From positions 1-46,634 of the forward strand of contig JAOUNB010000004.1 of assembly GCA_029881195.1 (NCBI GenBank): DNA of 46,634 nucleotides, in the 5' to 3' direction. A model generated the notes under the pieces. It saw only the letters and a list, made by a program, of their open reading frames with translations, searched no databases and was not told where the DNA came from. Positions within the stretch are counted from its first letter, which is position 1, and each line of letters opens with the position of its first letter. The translations under genes and the position numbers were made by a program. Source of the DNA: Candidatus Nitrosopumilus sp. Its GTDB lineage: Archaea > Thermoproteota > Nitrososphaeria > Nitrososphaerales > Nitrosopumilaceae. This document shows, piece by piece, positions 38,091-46,634 of this stretch.

Positions 38091-38917
38091 ATTGACGCAA
38101 GAGCTCTTGTCACATCAGTCTTACTAAAAATTCCTGAAATACTATTATTGCCATCAAGTACTACTAAACCACTAACATTATTTTTCACAAGAATTTCACA
38201 TGCAGAAGCTAAATCTTCATTGAATTTCACAGTGATTAGCCCTTTAGTCATTACATCTCTTGCCAATGAAATATTTCCAAATCCTTCTTCAGATAGAAAT
38301 CCTCGTCTAATATTATGTGAAAGATTAATTCCAGAATAATCTTCCTCACTTCCAAGTTCTATTGAAATTCTAAATAAGTCTCTAAACGATATTATTCCAA
38401 CTGGTTCTTCATTTTGATTTTTCACAATGATTCTTGAGATCTTTTTCTCTAACATTTTTCTTACAACTTTATACAATGGTGCGGCAGAATGAGTAAACTC
38501 ATAATCATGAGTCATAAAGTCTACAACTTTCTTTTTACCTGAAAAGTTTTCAGCAACAAATGATATTAAATCACTTTTTGTAAAAATCCCTTTGACTTCT
38601 CCATTTACTCCAATTGCCAATGAACTAATTCCTTTTTCAATCATGATTTTCGCTGAATCTTTATGATTTAATTCCTGATCTACAAATTCAATTGGTTTTA
38701 TAATTTTTGTAATAGGAATATCGTCTAATCCTTGCATTGTAGTTTCTGAGAATAAAAATAATCCTATGTCTTTCTCAGTGATTATTCCTACATGTTTTTC
38801 ATTATCCACAACAATAAGCCTGCTAATTTTTGTATTCAATAACATTCGGATTGCATCTGAAATTGTTGAGTTTTTTAGAATTGAAACCGGTTTATTTGCT
38901 ATTTGCGATATTGACAA
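38087..38917 (-). CDS. CBS domain-containing protein (four CBS motifs)
   Basis: Repeated 'xxIVVDNEKHVGIITEKDI', 'GVNGEVKGIFTKSDL', 'EEPVGIISFRDLF', 'GNNSISGIFSKTDV'; 4-bp overlap with VIT gene. Confidence 0.92.
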   Translation of the reverse strand: MSISQIANKPVSILKNSTISDAIRMLLNTKISRLIVVDNEKHVGIITEKDIGLFLFSETTMQGLDDIPITKIIKPIEFVDQELNHKDSAKIMIEKGISSLAIGVNGEVKGIFTKSDLISFVAENFSGKKKVVDFMTHDYEFTHSAAPLYKVVRKMLEKKISRIIVKNQNEEPVGIISFRDLFRISIELGSEEDYSGINLSHNIRRGFLSEEGFGNISLARDVMTKGLITVKFNEDLASACEILVKNNVSGLVVLDGNNSISGIFSKTDVTRALASI

Positions 38918-39010
38918 TTCCTTTTTTGATAGATTTTTGTATAAAAACTAAAGTATAATTTCCATTTTTGATTATATTTTAGAATTTCAACACTGAAAAT
39001 AATGACTCTT

Positions 39011-39018
39011 TTTATATT
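39011..39018 (+). promoter_or_regulatory. TATA box of uspA-like gene
   Basis: tttatatt 22-29 nt upstream of ATG 39040. Confidence 0.5.
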
Positions 39019-39039
39019 GGAAGATTCTGAATTTTAAGC

Positions 39040-39462
39040 ATGGCTAAATTCAATAAAATTCTCGTACCTCTTGACGGTTCTGCAAACTCAATGAGAGGAT
39101 TAGATAGAGCAATTGAAATTGCAAAAGGTGGGAATGCTGAAATCACTGGATTCTATGTATTTCATTTACCGATAACAGCAGGAATAAAATATACACAAAA
39201 AATGAAAGACGAAGCACAGAAAAAAGCTGTTAAAGCAATTGGTCCTGCAATGAACAAAGCTCAAAAGGCTGGTGCCACGTTCAAATATAAAACTGGCGGT
39301 GGTCATACTGGATCTGAAATTGTCAAATTTGCAAAAAACGGAAAATTTGACATGATAGTAATTGGCGCAAGAGGTGTAGGCGGTGCTAAGGAAACATTCC
39401 TTGGAAGCACCTCAAATTATGTTATGCATAAAACAAAGATTCCTGTATTAGTAGTAAAGTAG
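39040..39462 (+). CDS. Universal stress protein (UspA family)
   Basis: 'KILVPLDGSANSMRGLDRAIEIA', ATP-binding 'VIGARGVGGAKETFLGSTSNYVMHKTKIPVLVVK'. Confidence 0.95.
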   Translation: MAKFNKILVPLDGSANSMRGLDRAIEIAKGGNAEITGFYVFHLPITAGIKYTQKMKDEAQKKAVKAIGPAMNKAQKAGATFKYKTGGGHTGSEIVKFAKNGKFDMIVIGARGVGGAKETFLGSTSNYVMHKTKIPVLVVK

Positions 39463-39562
39463 TTCACTTCAAATTTTTTTCATTTTTTCATATCCTTGAT
39501 ATTCTGTATGTAATAACCTACAAGTATAGGGAATATGAAAATTTAATTTTGATGGTGTAAAA

Positions 39563-40714
39563 ATGATGGAAAGTAATTATGATATTTTAGGAATACTTGA
39601 GGGCTCAACAGAGAAAGAAATTAGAGATGCATTTAGACGATTAGCACTTCAATATCATTCAGATCGAGGAGGAGAAAACGATCAATTTATCAAAATTAAA
39701 CAAGCATATGAGGATCTTAAAATTGGTAAAAAATATCCTGATACCGATATTGAAAAAATAAAAAATTCAAGAGTATATTCTGGTGATTCTGAAGCTGATA
39801 TTAGAAGAAAAAATCAGATCCTCGGTCAAGAATTATCAAAAGAAATGAAAACTGCCGAAGAATGGGCAGCAGCTTTGAATAGATCAAACACAACTGGAAC
39901 AAGACTATTTGGATCAAAAACTCTTGGAGAAATTGAACTAGAGCGAAAAGCAAATGGTGCTTTATCAATTAAAGGAAATTTTATGGCTGGAAATCTAACT
40001 TACGACGGTCCAATAATTATGCAAGGAAGTATTACAAGTCCCTCATGGACACAAGAATTCAGATCAAACATTCATCTTACTTCAGGAGATTTCAAATTTA
40101 TTGATCCTATAGAAAATAAATACAGAATTGATAATGGTGCGACAATTATTGCAGATAATGGAAATATCATTATTGGAAATGTTTTTGGTAGAAAGTTCAG
40201 AGTAGAAGATCCGGAAGGAAAAGTTGGGATGTTTCAAATCCAGGAGCATAGAACACACATTTCAGCTCCTAAAGGAAAAGTTATTGCTGAAAATCTTGTA
40301 AATACAGTATCTGTTGATGCAGATTCTGTTATTGTTCTTAACGTAGAAGATGACGTAAAAATTTCTGCACGTGAAATTTTAATCTATGGAGGAAAATTCA
40401 CATATGATTCTGTAATTGAATTAAAAAAAGGTGGCTTAATTCGATTTTTTGAAAACTTTTCAATTCAAGGATTAAGTGGTGATGCAATAATTAAACTTGA
40501 AAATGGCAAGAAAATTAGGTTGTTTGATCTAAAAACCAAAAAAATTAGAGATTTAGCTGATGAATTTGTGCGAAATAGAGAAAATTATGGAAAAGATGAT
40601 ACGTTAGTAGGACATGGATTTACAATTACTTATGATATGCTAGATAATCTTTCAAAGAAATCATCTAAAAAACAAAGTAATTGGAAATCTAAATTTAGTT
40701 TTTCAAAAAAATAA
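39563..40714 (+). CDS. J-domain-like protein with beta-rich repetitive C-terminal region
   Basis: N-terminus 'NYDILGILEGSTEKEIRDAFRRLALQYHSDRGGENDQFIKIKQAYEDL' (HSD instead of HPD). Confidence 0.82.
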   Translation: MMESNYDILGILEGSTEKEIRDAFRRLALQYHSDRGGENDQFIKIKQAYEDLKIGKKYPDTDIEKIKNSRVYSGDSEADIRRKNQILGQELSKEMKTAEEWAAALNRSNTTGTRLFGSKTLGEIELERKANGALSIKGNFMAGNLTYDGPIIMQGSITSPSWTQEFRSNIHLTSGDFKFIDPIENKYRIDNGATIIADNGNIIIGNVFGRKFRVEDPEGKVGMFQIQEHRTHISAPKGKVIAENLVNTVSVDADSVIVLNVEDDVKISAREILIYGGKFTYDSVIELKKGGLIRFFENFSIQGLSGDAIIKLENGKKIRLFDLKTKKIRDLADEFVRNRENYGKDDTLVGHGFTITYDMLDNLSKKSSKKQSNWKSKFSFSKK

Positions 40715-40759
40715 CCAATTCGTATTTTTTAAATTACAAAGGAAATTCTTTAGTTAGAA

Positions 40760-42529
40760 TTATCTATTTCCAAATCCATCTAATCCTTTTCTTTTAACTT
40801 CAAAAACATTGTAATCATATTTCTGTTTTAATTCAATGACACATAATTCAATAAAATCATATTCATCAAATTTCTTTGAAATTTTATACATATTCTCACC
40901 AATTATCAGACTATTTTTTGGACAAAGTGAATTAATTTTAAAACATCGATTTACTGTTGGACCAAATATATCACTAATATTAGAAGTAGTACTTTCAGCT
41001 ACCTTAACAGACCCAAACGTTAAACTGATCTTATAATCCAATTGAGGCATATTTTCTGCTTTGAGTTGTTCTTGTAATTTACCATGAGACTCTATCATAG
41101 ATAAAGAACATTCTAAGACATTTTTCAATACTTTTTCATCTTTGATATCTATATTTGCAAATCTAAACATTAAAGCATCTCCAATATTTTTTACTACTTG
41201 ACCATTGTATTTCCGAATAATTTTTGCCATAAAGTTTAGAAATATTTCATATAATTTAGTGACATCACGATCAGATAATTTAGATGATATTCTAGTTGAA
41301 TCTGACATATCAATTACCCCTACACAATCATTTTGTTCATGTTGAGAAAATTTCAACAACATATCTCCCTCAAGCTGTTTGATGACCTCTTCTTTCTGTT
41401 TAATTTCAATTAATGACTCTTGTAGCTTTTGTGCCATTGAATCAAACGCATGAGACAATTCTCCAATTTCATCTCCTGTCTCAATTTTGGTTCTCACATC
41501 AAAGTTTCCACTTGAAATTTTATTTGCTGCATTTTTCAATTTAATTAGTGGTCTTGAGAGGGATTTTGATATTACAAAAGCAACAATTCCCATTACTACG
41601 GTGATTACCACACCTGTTTGAAAAATTCTTTCTTGTAGAATTATTATTGGCTTTTCCACTTCTGATTCATCAATTTCTGCTAGTAAAACAATTCCTAAAT
41701 CATCTGCACAATAAGTTGATCCAAAAGTTGGAATCTCTCTATAATCTGTGTAGAATCCTACATATTCTTCTCCTTCATTGAAGCATTTTTGGACTCCCAA
41801 AGTATTCACTTTTTGTGAAAATACTGCATCTTCAAAAAATCTAGATTCAGATAACATCAAAAACTGTTCATTGACAATGTATACCTCTCCTGTTTCTCCT
41901 AAACCACTTCTGTTGATCAAAATATTATCAATAGATGCTGTTCTCATTCTTGAAATTATTACCCCTATTGGTTCATCATCTTTTTTGCTATCGTCAGCAA
42001 AAACTGGTGAAACTACAACCATTTTCTTTCCAGACTCAACTGGTTCAAATTCTATAAAAGATTCTGTTAATCCTCTTTGGAAAAATGGATTTTCAGTAAA
42101 ATTCTCATCACTATTACCCCCCAAAGAAAAAAAGACTTTTCCATTAGAACCAATAATTTTTACGTCTTCAAATCCTATAGAAAACCCAATTAATTCCTGA
42201 AATGCTTGAACTTGAATTAAGAAATCTCTACGATTACTTTCTTTTAATTCTTGAAATTCATCTTCAGGAATTTGATTCATTTCTAAAATTAAAAATTGAA
42301 TCATTGGATCACTCGCAAGAATATTATTTTGTTCAATTCTTGATTCAAAAAGAAATCGTAAAGCATCTCCACGAACTGTTGATTCTCCCAGTAATTGATC
42401 TCCGGCTCTTTCTTTTAGAATTTGATCAGCATAATTGAAACTAAGAAATCCTGTAATTGAAAGAGCAACAACTGATACAATTAATACCAATAAGATTAGT
42501 TTTTTCCCAAGATTAAACGAAATCAACAT
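40760..42529 (-). CDS. Membrane sensor: extracellular Cache-like domain, HAMP, adenylate/guanylate cyclase catalytic domain
   Basis: Two TM segments, HAMP 'SRPLIKLKNAANKISSGNFDVRTKIETGDEIGELSHAFDSMAQKL', class III cyclase 'VGVIDMSDSTRISS', 'VKNIGDALMFRF', 'VNRCFKI'. Confidence 0.88.
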   Translation of the reverse strand: MLISFNLGKKLILLVLIVSVVALSITGFLSFNYADQILKERAGDQLLGESTVRGDALRFLFESRIEQNNILASDPMIQFLILEMNQIPEDEFQELKESNRRDFLIQVQAFQELIGFSIGFEDVKIIGSNGKVFFSLGGNSDENFTENPFFQRGLTESFIEFEPVESGKKMVVVSPVFADDSKKDDEPIGVIISRMRTASIDNILINRSGLGETGEVYIVNEQFLMLSESRFFEDAVFSQKVNTLGVQKCFNEGEEYVGFYTDYREIPTFGSTYCADDLGIVLLAEIDESEVEKPIIILQERIFQTGVVITVVMGIVAFVISKSLSRPLIKLKNAANKISSGNFDVRTKIETGDEIGELSHAFDSMAQKLQESLIEIKQKEEVIKQLEGDMLLKFSQHEQNDCVGVIDMSDSTRISSKLSDRDVTKLYEIFLNFMAKIIRKYNGQVVKNIGDALMFRFANIDIKDEKVLKNVLECSLSMIESHGKLQEQLKAENMPQLDYKISLTFGSVKVAESTTSNISDIFGPTVNRCFKINSLCPKNSLIIGENMYKISKKFDEYDFIELCVIELKQKYDYNVFEVKRKGLDGFGNR

Positions 42530-42677
42530 TTTACCCTATGTTCATTTTATGTGAATATCAAAGCTTCTAAGATTTTTGTATATTTTGTACCTAAGAAAAT
42601 TTCTTTAACTTTGTAATCCCTTCTCATTGATGAAAATTACATCAAGTATTTAATTAATGAATTAGTGATTCTAAAAT

Positions 42678-43670
42678 GTGAAATTTCTAATTTTATCAGC
42701 AATTTTTGCCATTTTCGCTTCATTTTCTGTTGTACATGCCGATGAATACATAATTGACATTCCCCTTGGAGCATATAATCCTGAATTAAATACTCCTGCT
42801 GAATTTTGGTATGATCCTCCACAACTATACGCCACAATTGGCGATACAATTACTTGGTATAATGATGACAAAGAAGGTCATACAGTTACCAGCGGAGAGG
42901 GTTCAGGAAGATTTGGATGGATGAGTGATAATTTTGGAACTCCTAATGGGATTTTTGATAGTGGCAGATTCATGCCAGGAGAATCATGGTCTTACAAATT
43001 TGAAGAATCTGGCACATTTTCATATTATTGTACTATTCATCCTTGGATGGAAGGTGTTCTAATTATTGAAAAAAAAATTCCAGACTATCCTCATGATGCA
43101 ACTGGCGCAAAAATAAAATTTCCACTATTGCAATACACTCCAGATCTAGCCTTAGAAGTCAATCTATCATGGGATCCACCTGTAATTAAAACTCATGAAA
43201 AAATACAATTTGTATATCAATTCTATGATCCTCAAACAAATTCTAATCTTGCAGAAATGAAATACAATTTTGTCATTTTTCAAAATGGGAAAGAGATTTT
43301 CCGAGATGAAGGACTGAGTCAAATTGGTGGTGATTATAGAAATTTTATCTTTAGTGATTCTGGCTCAATCATAATAAGAGTAGAGGAAATTCACACACCT
43401 TCTATATTCGCTGAAGAAAGTGTCACAGTATTTGGAAATGTAGAAAGTAAAGAACAAAGATCAGTTGATTTTACTACTGTAGTTTATGATAATCCAGAAC
43501 GAACATCTCATGAAACCTATCACATAAAACCTGCACAAAGACTTACAACTTATTACGAATTAATGCTGTTCATCATTCTTGTTCCTGGCATTTTATTTAT
43601 TGGGGCAATGCTTTGGTTAAGGAAAAAACCAAATATTCCACAAGAAAAGCCAGGCGCTGTTAAAATCTAA
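42678..43670 (+). CDS. Membrane-anchored plastocyanin-like (type 1 copper) protein
   Basis: Signal peptide; 'GHTVTSGEGSGRFGW...GESWSYKFEESGTFSYYCTIHPWMEGVLII' copper ligands; C-terminal TM; GTG start. Confidence 0.88.
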   Translation: MKFLILSAIFAIFASFSVVHADEYIIDIPLGAYNPELNTPAEFWYDPPQLYATIGDTITWYNDDKEGHTVTSGEGSGRFGWMSDNFGTPNGIFDSGRFMPGESWSYKFEESGTFSYYCTIHPWMEGVLIIEKKIPDYPHDATGAKIKFPLLQYTPDLALEVNLSWDPPVIKTHEKIQFVYQFYDPQTNSNLAEMKYNFVIFQNGKEIFRDEGLSQIGGDYRNFIFSDSGSIIIRVEEIHTPSIFAEESVTVFGNVESKEQRSVDFTTVVYDNPERTSHETYHIKPAQRLTTYYELMLFIILVPGILFIGAMLWLRKKPNIPQEKPGAVKI

Positions 43671-43705
43671 AATAATAAAAAGAAATTAAAAATTGATGAA
43701 TTAAT

Positions 43706-44005
43706 CTAATCGATTAATTCAGTCCAACCTTTGACGAAGACTGAATTCTTGTAGAGTGGAACTGGTTGTCCAACAGTAAAGTCCATTGGTCTCATCCAAA
43801 AGATTGCTTTTGTTGGGCACACACCAATGCATGCACCATCAGAAATACATCTTTCTGGGTAGAAAACAAATGCTTTACCTCTCTTCCAGCCTTCAACTGG
43901 TTTTACTCTAAGGACATCTGGACCTAATGTTGTACAGATTTCTACACATAGTGCACATCCGATACACATTTGTTCGCTGATGTCTGGAATAATTCCTACT
44001 GGCAT
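43706..44005 (-). CDS. 4Fe-4S dicluster ferredoxin
   Basis: 'CIGCALCVEIC' and 'CISDGACIGVCPTKAI'. Confidence 0.92.
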   Translation of the reverse strand: MPVGIIPDISEQMCIGCALCVEICTTLGPDVLRVKPVEGWKRGKAFVFYPERCISDGACIGVCPTKAIFWMRPMDFTVGQPVPLYKNSVFVKGWTELID

Positions 44006-44030
44006 AACAAAATTAAATCATGAATTGTTC

Positions 44031-44042
44031 TTAATATAATTT
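44031..44042 (-). promoter_or_regulatory. TATA box of ferredoxin gene
   Basis: Minus-strand aaattatattaa about 26-37 nt upstream of ATG 44005. Confidence 0.55.
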
Positions 44043-44056
44043 GCCTAAAAATTTCA

Positions 44057-44092
44057 TCTTATAACGGCGTTTCAAGTCTTATAACGGCGTTT
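44057..44092 (-). repeat. Tandem 16-bp direct repeat, 20-bp period, upstream of ferredoxin promoter
   Basis: tcttataacggcgttt-caag-tcttataacggcgttt, two perfect copies. Confidence 0.9.
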
Positions 44093-44106
44093 AAAATATG
44101 ATCGCA

Positions 44107-44730
44107 CTAAGATCGAATATTTTCATACTCTATTTTGAATGCTTTATGATCAGTTTCCTCTAAGGTAGTAAAAATCAAATCATTTTGATTTTTTTTAATA
44201 AAATAGATACCTGTTTTTACCGATTTTATGATCTGTTTTCCTCCTGGTGAAATTACCCATCCAACATTCTCTTTTTTTCTTGCCATTCCAGTGACAACAA
44301 CTGATGAACCTGTTTGATTTGCAAGAGATGATAGTAACATAATACATGAATTGACAAATCTTGCGGCTTCAAGATCATCAAATATGTTGTAAACCCCATT
44401 AAACGAATCAATTACAACTAAAAATTTCGCTTTTGAAACTTTGGTGATAATTTCAGTTAATTTTTCCTCCCAATTTTCCTTTTCTGGATGAAAAATTATT
44501 ACATTATTTTTTTTTGGGATCATACCAGATTCAACATATCCAGTATAAAGCAAATCCATGTCTACAAAGATTATTTGATTTTCAATAGAATTGATTAATC
44601 TATAAAGAAATTCTTCCTTGTGAAAAGGTTCAGAGCATAAAACTAAACTTGGTATATTCAACTCAAATTCATTTTTAATATGTACTAAATTATTATCTAA
44701 AATCAACTCAGGACTTTTATCCAACACCAT
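44107..44730 (-). CDS. RecA/KaiC-like superfamily protein lacking a recognisable Walker A
   Basis: Walker B-like 'KAKFLVVIDSFNGVYNIF', 'LLSSLANQTGSSVVVTGMARKK'; P-loop position reads 'LVLCSEPFHKEEFLYRLI'. Confidence 0.55.
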   Translation of the reverse strand: MVLDKSPELILDNNLVHIKNEFELNIPSLVLCSEPFHKEEFLYRLINSIENQIIFVDMDLLYTGYVESGMIPKKNNVIIFHPEKENWEEKLTEIITKVSKAKFLVVIDSFNGVYNIFDDLEAARFVNSCIMLLSSLANQTGSSVVVTGMARKKENVGWVISPGGKQIIKSVKTGIYFIKKNQNDLIFTTLEETDHKAFKIEYENIRS

Positions 44731-44753
44731 TTTAGCATTTTACAGATATAATA

Positions 44754-45905
44754 ATGAATTTAACATCAAGAGATATTTCTGATGATTTTCCACATTCAAA
44801 TAAAATCTATCTAAACAACGCATCAGTATCTTTGATGCCCACTCAAAGTATAGAGGCCATGAAAGAATTTTTAATCTCATACAATTCAATTGGTCCTGAT
44901 TCCAAGGATTCAGAACTATTTGTAACAGAAAAACTACAAAATATAAGAAAAATAATTGCAAAAATTATATCATGTCAGCCTGATGAGGTAGTTCTCACTC
45001 AAAGTACAACTGATGGAATAAATTTTGTTGCAAATGGTCTTTCTTTCGATGATAAATCTAATATCATCATTCGTGGAATGGGGCATGAACACCATGCAAA
45101 CTATTATCCTTGGATTAAACTTAAAGAAAGAATTTCAGTCAAAAACCTCCCTATAGACAAAAATGGTTTTTTCAAATTAGATGATTTAGAATCTTTCATC
45201 GATAATAACACAAAACTAGTTGCTTTGAGTCATGCATTGTATAATACTGGTTCAATATTACCTGTAGAAGAGATAGGAAAAATTCTTGATGACAAAATTC
45301 CATTCTTTATAGATAGTGCACAAACAGTCGGATGTATTGGAGAAATAGATGTATCCAAGATTAAATGTAATTTTATGTCCTTTAATGGTTCAAAATGGCT
45401 TTGTGGTCCAATGGGGACTGGATTATTTTATTGTAATAGAAAATCAAGCGAATTAATAAAATCTATGACCGTTGGTGGTGAATCTGCAATAATTTATGGT
45501 GAAACTAATCTTGCTTTCAAAGAATTACCAGATAAATTTCAAACTGGTTTTAGAAATTATGTTGGGATAGTTGGCTTAGAATCATCTGCAAGATATTTAC
45601 TGAATTTTGGCATGAAAAATATTCGTGAAAAAAATCTATACTTATCAAATCTTTTCAGGGAAGAATTATCAAAAATTCAAAATATTATTTTATATGGACC
45701 TGATGATCCAAATCAAAGAACCAGCATTGTATCTTTTAATCTTAAAGGATATGATTCTCAAGAAATAGTAGATAAACTTGAAAAACAAAATATTGTTTTA
45801 GCAGTTAGGGAAATTATGGAACAAAAAATTATCAGAGCATCTCCTCACTTTTTTAATACTGAATCTGAATTGCTTCAGGTAATTGATAAAATAAAGAAAT
45901 TATAG
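44754..45905 (+). CDS. Class V aminotransferase (cysteine desulfurase-like fold)
   Basis: 'YLNNASVSLMP', 'VVLTQSTTDGINFVANGL', 'FIDSAQTVGCIGEIDVSKIKCNFMSFNGSKWLCGPMGTG' (PLP Lys). Confidence 0.9.
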   Translation: MNLTSRDISDDFPHSNKIYLNNASVSLMPTQSIEAMKEFLISYNSIGPDSKDSELFVTEKLQNIRKIIAKIISCQPDEVVLTQSTTDGINFVANGLSFDDKSNIIIRGMGHEHHANYYPWIKLKERISVKNLPIDKNGFFKLDDLESFIDNNTKLVALSHALYNTGSILPVEEIGKILDDKIPFFIDSAQTVGCIGEIDVSKIKCNFMSFNGSKWLCGPMGTGLFYCNRKSSELIKSMTVGGESAIIYGETNLAFKELPDKFQTGFRNYVGIVGLESSARYLLNFGMKNIREKNLYLSNLFREELSKIQNIILYGPDDPNQRTSIVSFNLKGYDSQEIVDKLEKQNIVLAVREIMEQKIIRASPHFFNTESELLQVIDKIKKL

Positions 45906-46157
45906 GTTTTCTTGTTCTTCTATTACCATCATAGTCAATGTTGATTGAACTTTACTGATTTTTCTGATTTTGTTGGTGATGATTGCACGTAGTTTTTCTG
46001 CATCATCAGACGATAGTTTTAAGACAATATCGTATACTCCATAAACTCCCTGAATCTCATATGTGATATTCTCTTCAGCAAGAATCTGTTTTACTTCAGT
46101 GATAATTGACTCATCTGATCCTAAATCAGAATTTAATAGAACATATGCAGTAGGCAC
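45900..46157 (-). CDS. Stand-alone Lrp/AsnC ligand-binding (RAM) domain protein
   Basis: 'AYVLLNSDLGSDESIITEVKQI...YEIQGVYGVYDIVLKLSSDDAEKLRAIITNKIRKISKVQSTLTMMVIEE'; no HTH. Confidence 0.88.
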   Translation of the reverse strand: MPTAYVLLNSDLGSDESIITEVKQILAEENITYEIQGVYGVYDIVLKLSSDDAEKLRAIITNKIRKISKVQSTLTMMVIEEQENL

Positions 46158-46232
46158 AGGATGATTTTCATCAAACAGTATTTAACTTTTCATAGTTCAA
46201 AAACTGATTAATTACTAATAGATTCTATTAAT

Positions 46233-46634
46233 ATGAAACCAATAGATCTTACACTTACAATATCCAAATCTCTTCAAAGTTTTCCAGGATCTCCACAACC
46301 TCAATTCATTTTATGGTCTAATATCAAAGATGATGGTTATAATCTTGAATTATTATTCCTAAGTTCTCACACTGGAACCCATCTTGATGCACCATACCAT
46401 TTTTCACAAAATGGTATCAAAATTCATCAAATTCCTCTCAATAGACTAATTAGAAAAGCTATTCTAATTAAACTCAAAAAAACTAAAAATTCCTCAATAA
46501 CAAAGGAGGATATTATTTTATTTGAAAAAAAGAATGGAATTATTCCAAATCATTCGTCAGTCTTATTTTTCACTGAATGGCAAAAAAATCTAAAAAAAGA
46601 CAATTATTTTACTGAAAATCCTGGATTAGATAAA
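46233..46634 (+). CDS. Cyclase family protein (kynurenine formamidase-like), truncated by window edge
   Basis: Open to the window end from ATG 46233: MKPIDLTLTISKSLQSFPGSPQPQ...SSHTGTHLDAPYHF; HxGTHxDAPxH metal-binding motif. Not in the ORF track (no stop). Confidence 0.88.
   Translation, partial: MKPIDLTLTISKSLQSFPGSPQPQFILWSNIKDDGYNLELLFLSSHTGTHLDAPYHFSQNGIKIHQIPLNRLIRKAILIKLKKTKNSSITKEDIILFEKKNGIIPNHSSVLFFTEWQKNLKKDNYFTENPGLDK

Noticed and set aside
41778-42438. Two plus-strand ORFs (140 and 78 aa)
   Set aside because: Antisense to the Cache-HAMP-cyclase gene, which has strong domain evidence.
42637-42871. Two minus-strand ORFs opposite the plastocyanin start
   Set aside because: Antisense to the signal peptide and copper domain of a convincing secreted protein.
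1-46634. Search for transposases, integrases, att sites, phage genes, CRISPR arrays or defence islands
   Set aside because: No ORF or repeat in the window supports any of these; the region reads as core chromosome.

Overview
The window looks like a chromosomal segment of an ammonia-oxidising archaeon (Nitrososphaerota/Thaumarchaeota, Nitrosopumilus-like). This is judged from protein content and AT-richness; no database search was run. It carries about 46 protein genes and one tRNA-Pro(GGG). I see no rRNA, CRISPR array, transposon or provirus. The most structured region is a probable replication origin at about 6505-6970: two 22-bp ORB-like elements, an inverted pair of ORB-like elements bracketing a very AT-rich stretch, and four GTTAAC palindromes. 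It lies between cdc6/orc1 and an uncharacterised winged-helix-like gene. PolD small and large subunits flank this region, and a GINS51-like gene lies about 11 kb away. Other points for follow-up: a KamA-family radical SAM gene next to a divergent glutamine synthetase paralogue (possible beta-glutamate/beta-glutamine route); a J-domain protein with HSD in place of HPD fused to a repetitive beta-rich region; a cupredoxin-like protein that appears to have lost the type 1 copper Cys and His; a ferredoxin with an Asp at a cluster ligand position and a 20-bp-phased tandem repeat upstream of its promoter; a RecA/KaiC-like protein without a recognisable P-loop; a tRNA-maturation gene neighbourhood; and a three-frame decayed gene near 25.5-25.8 kb.
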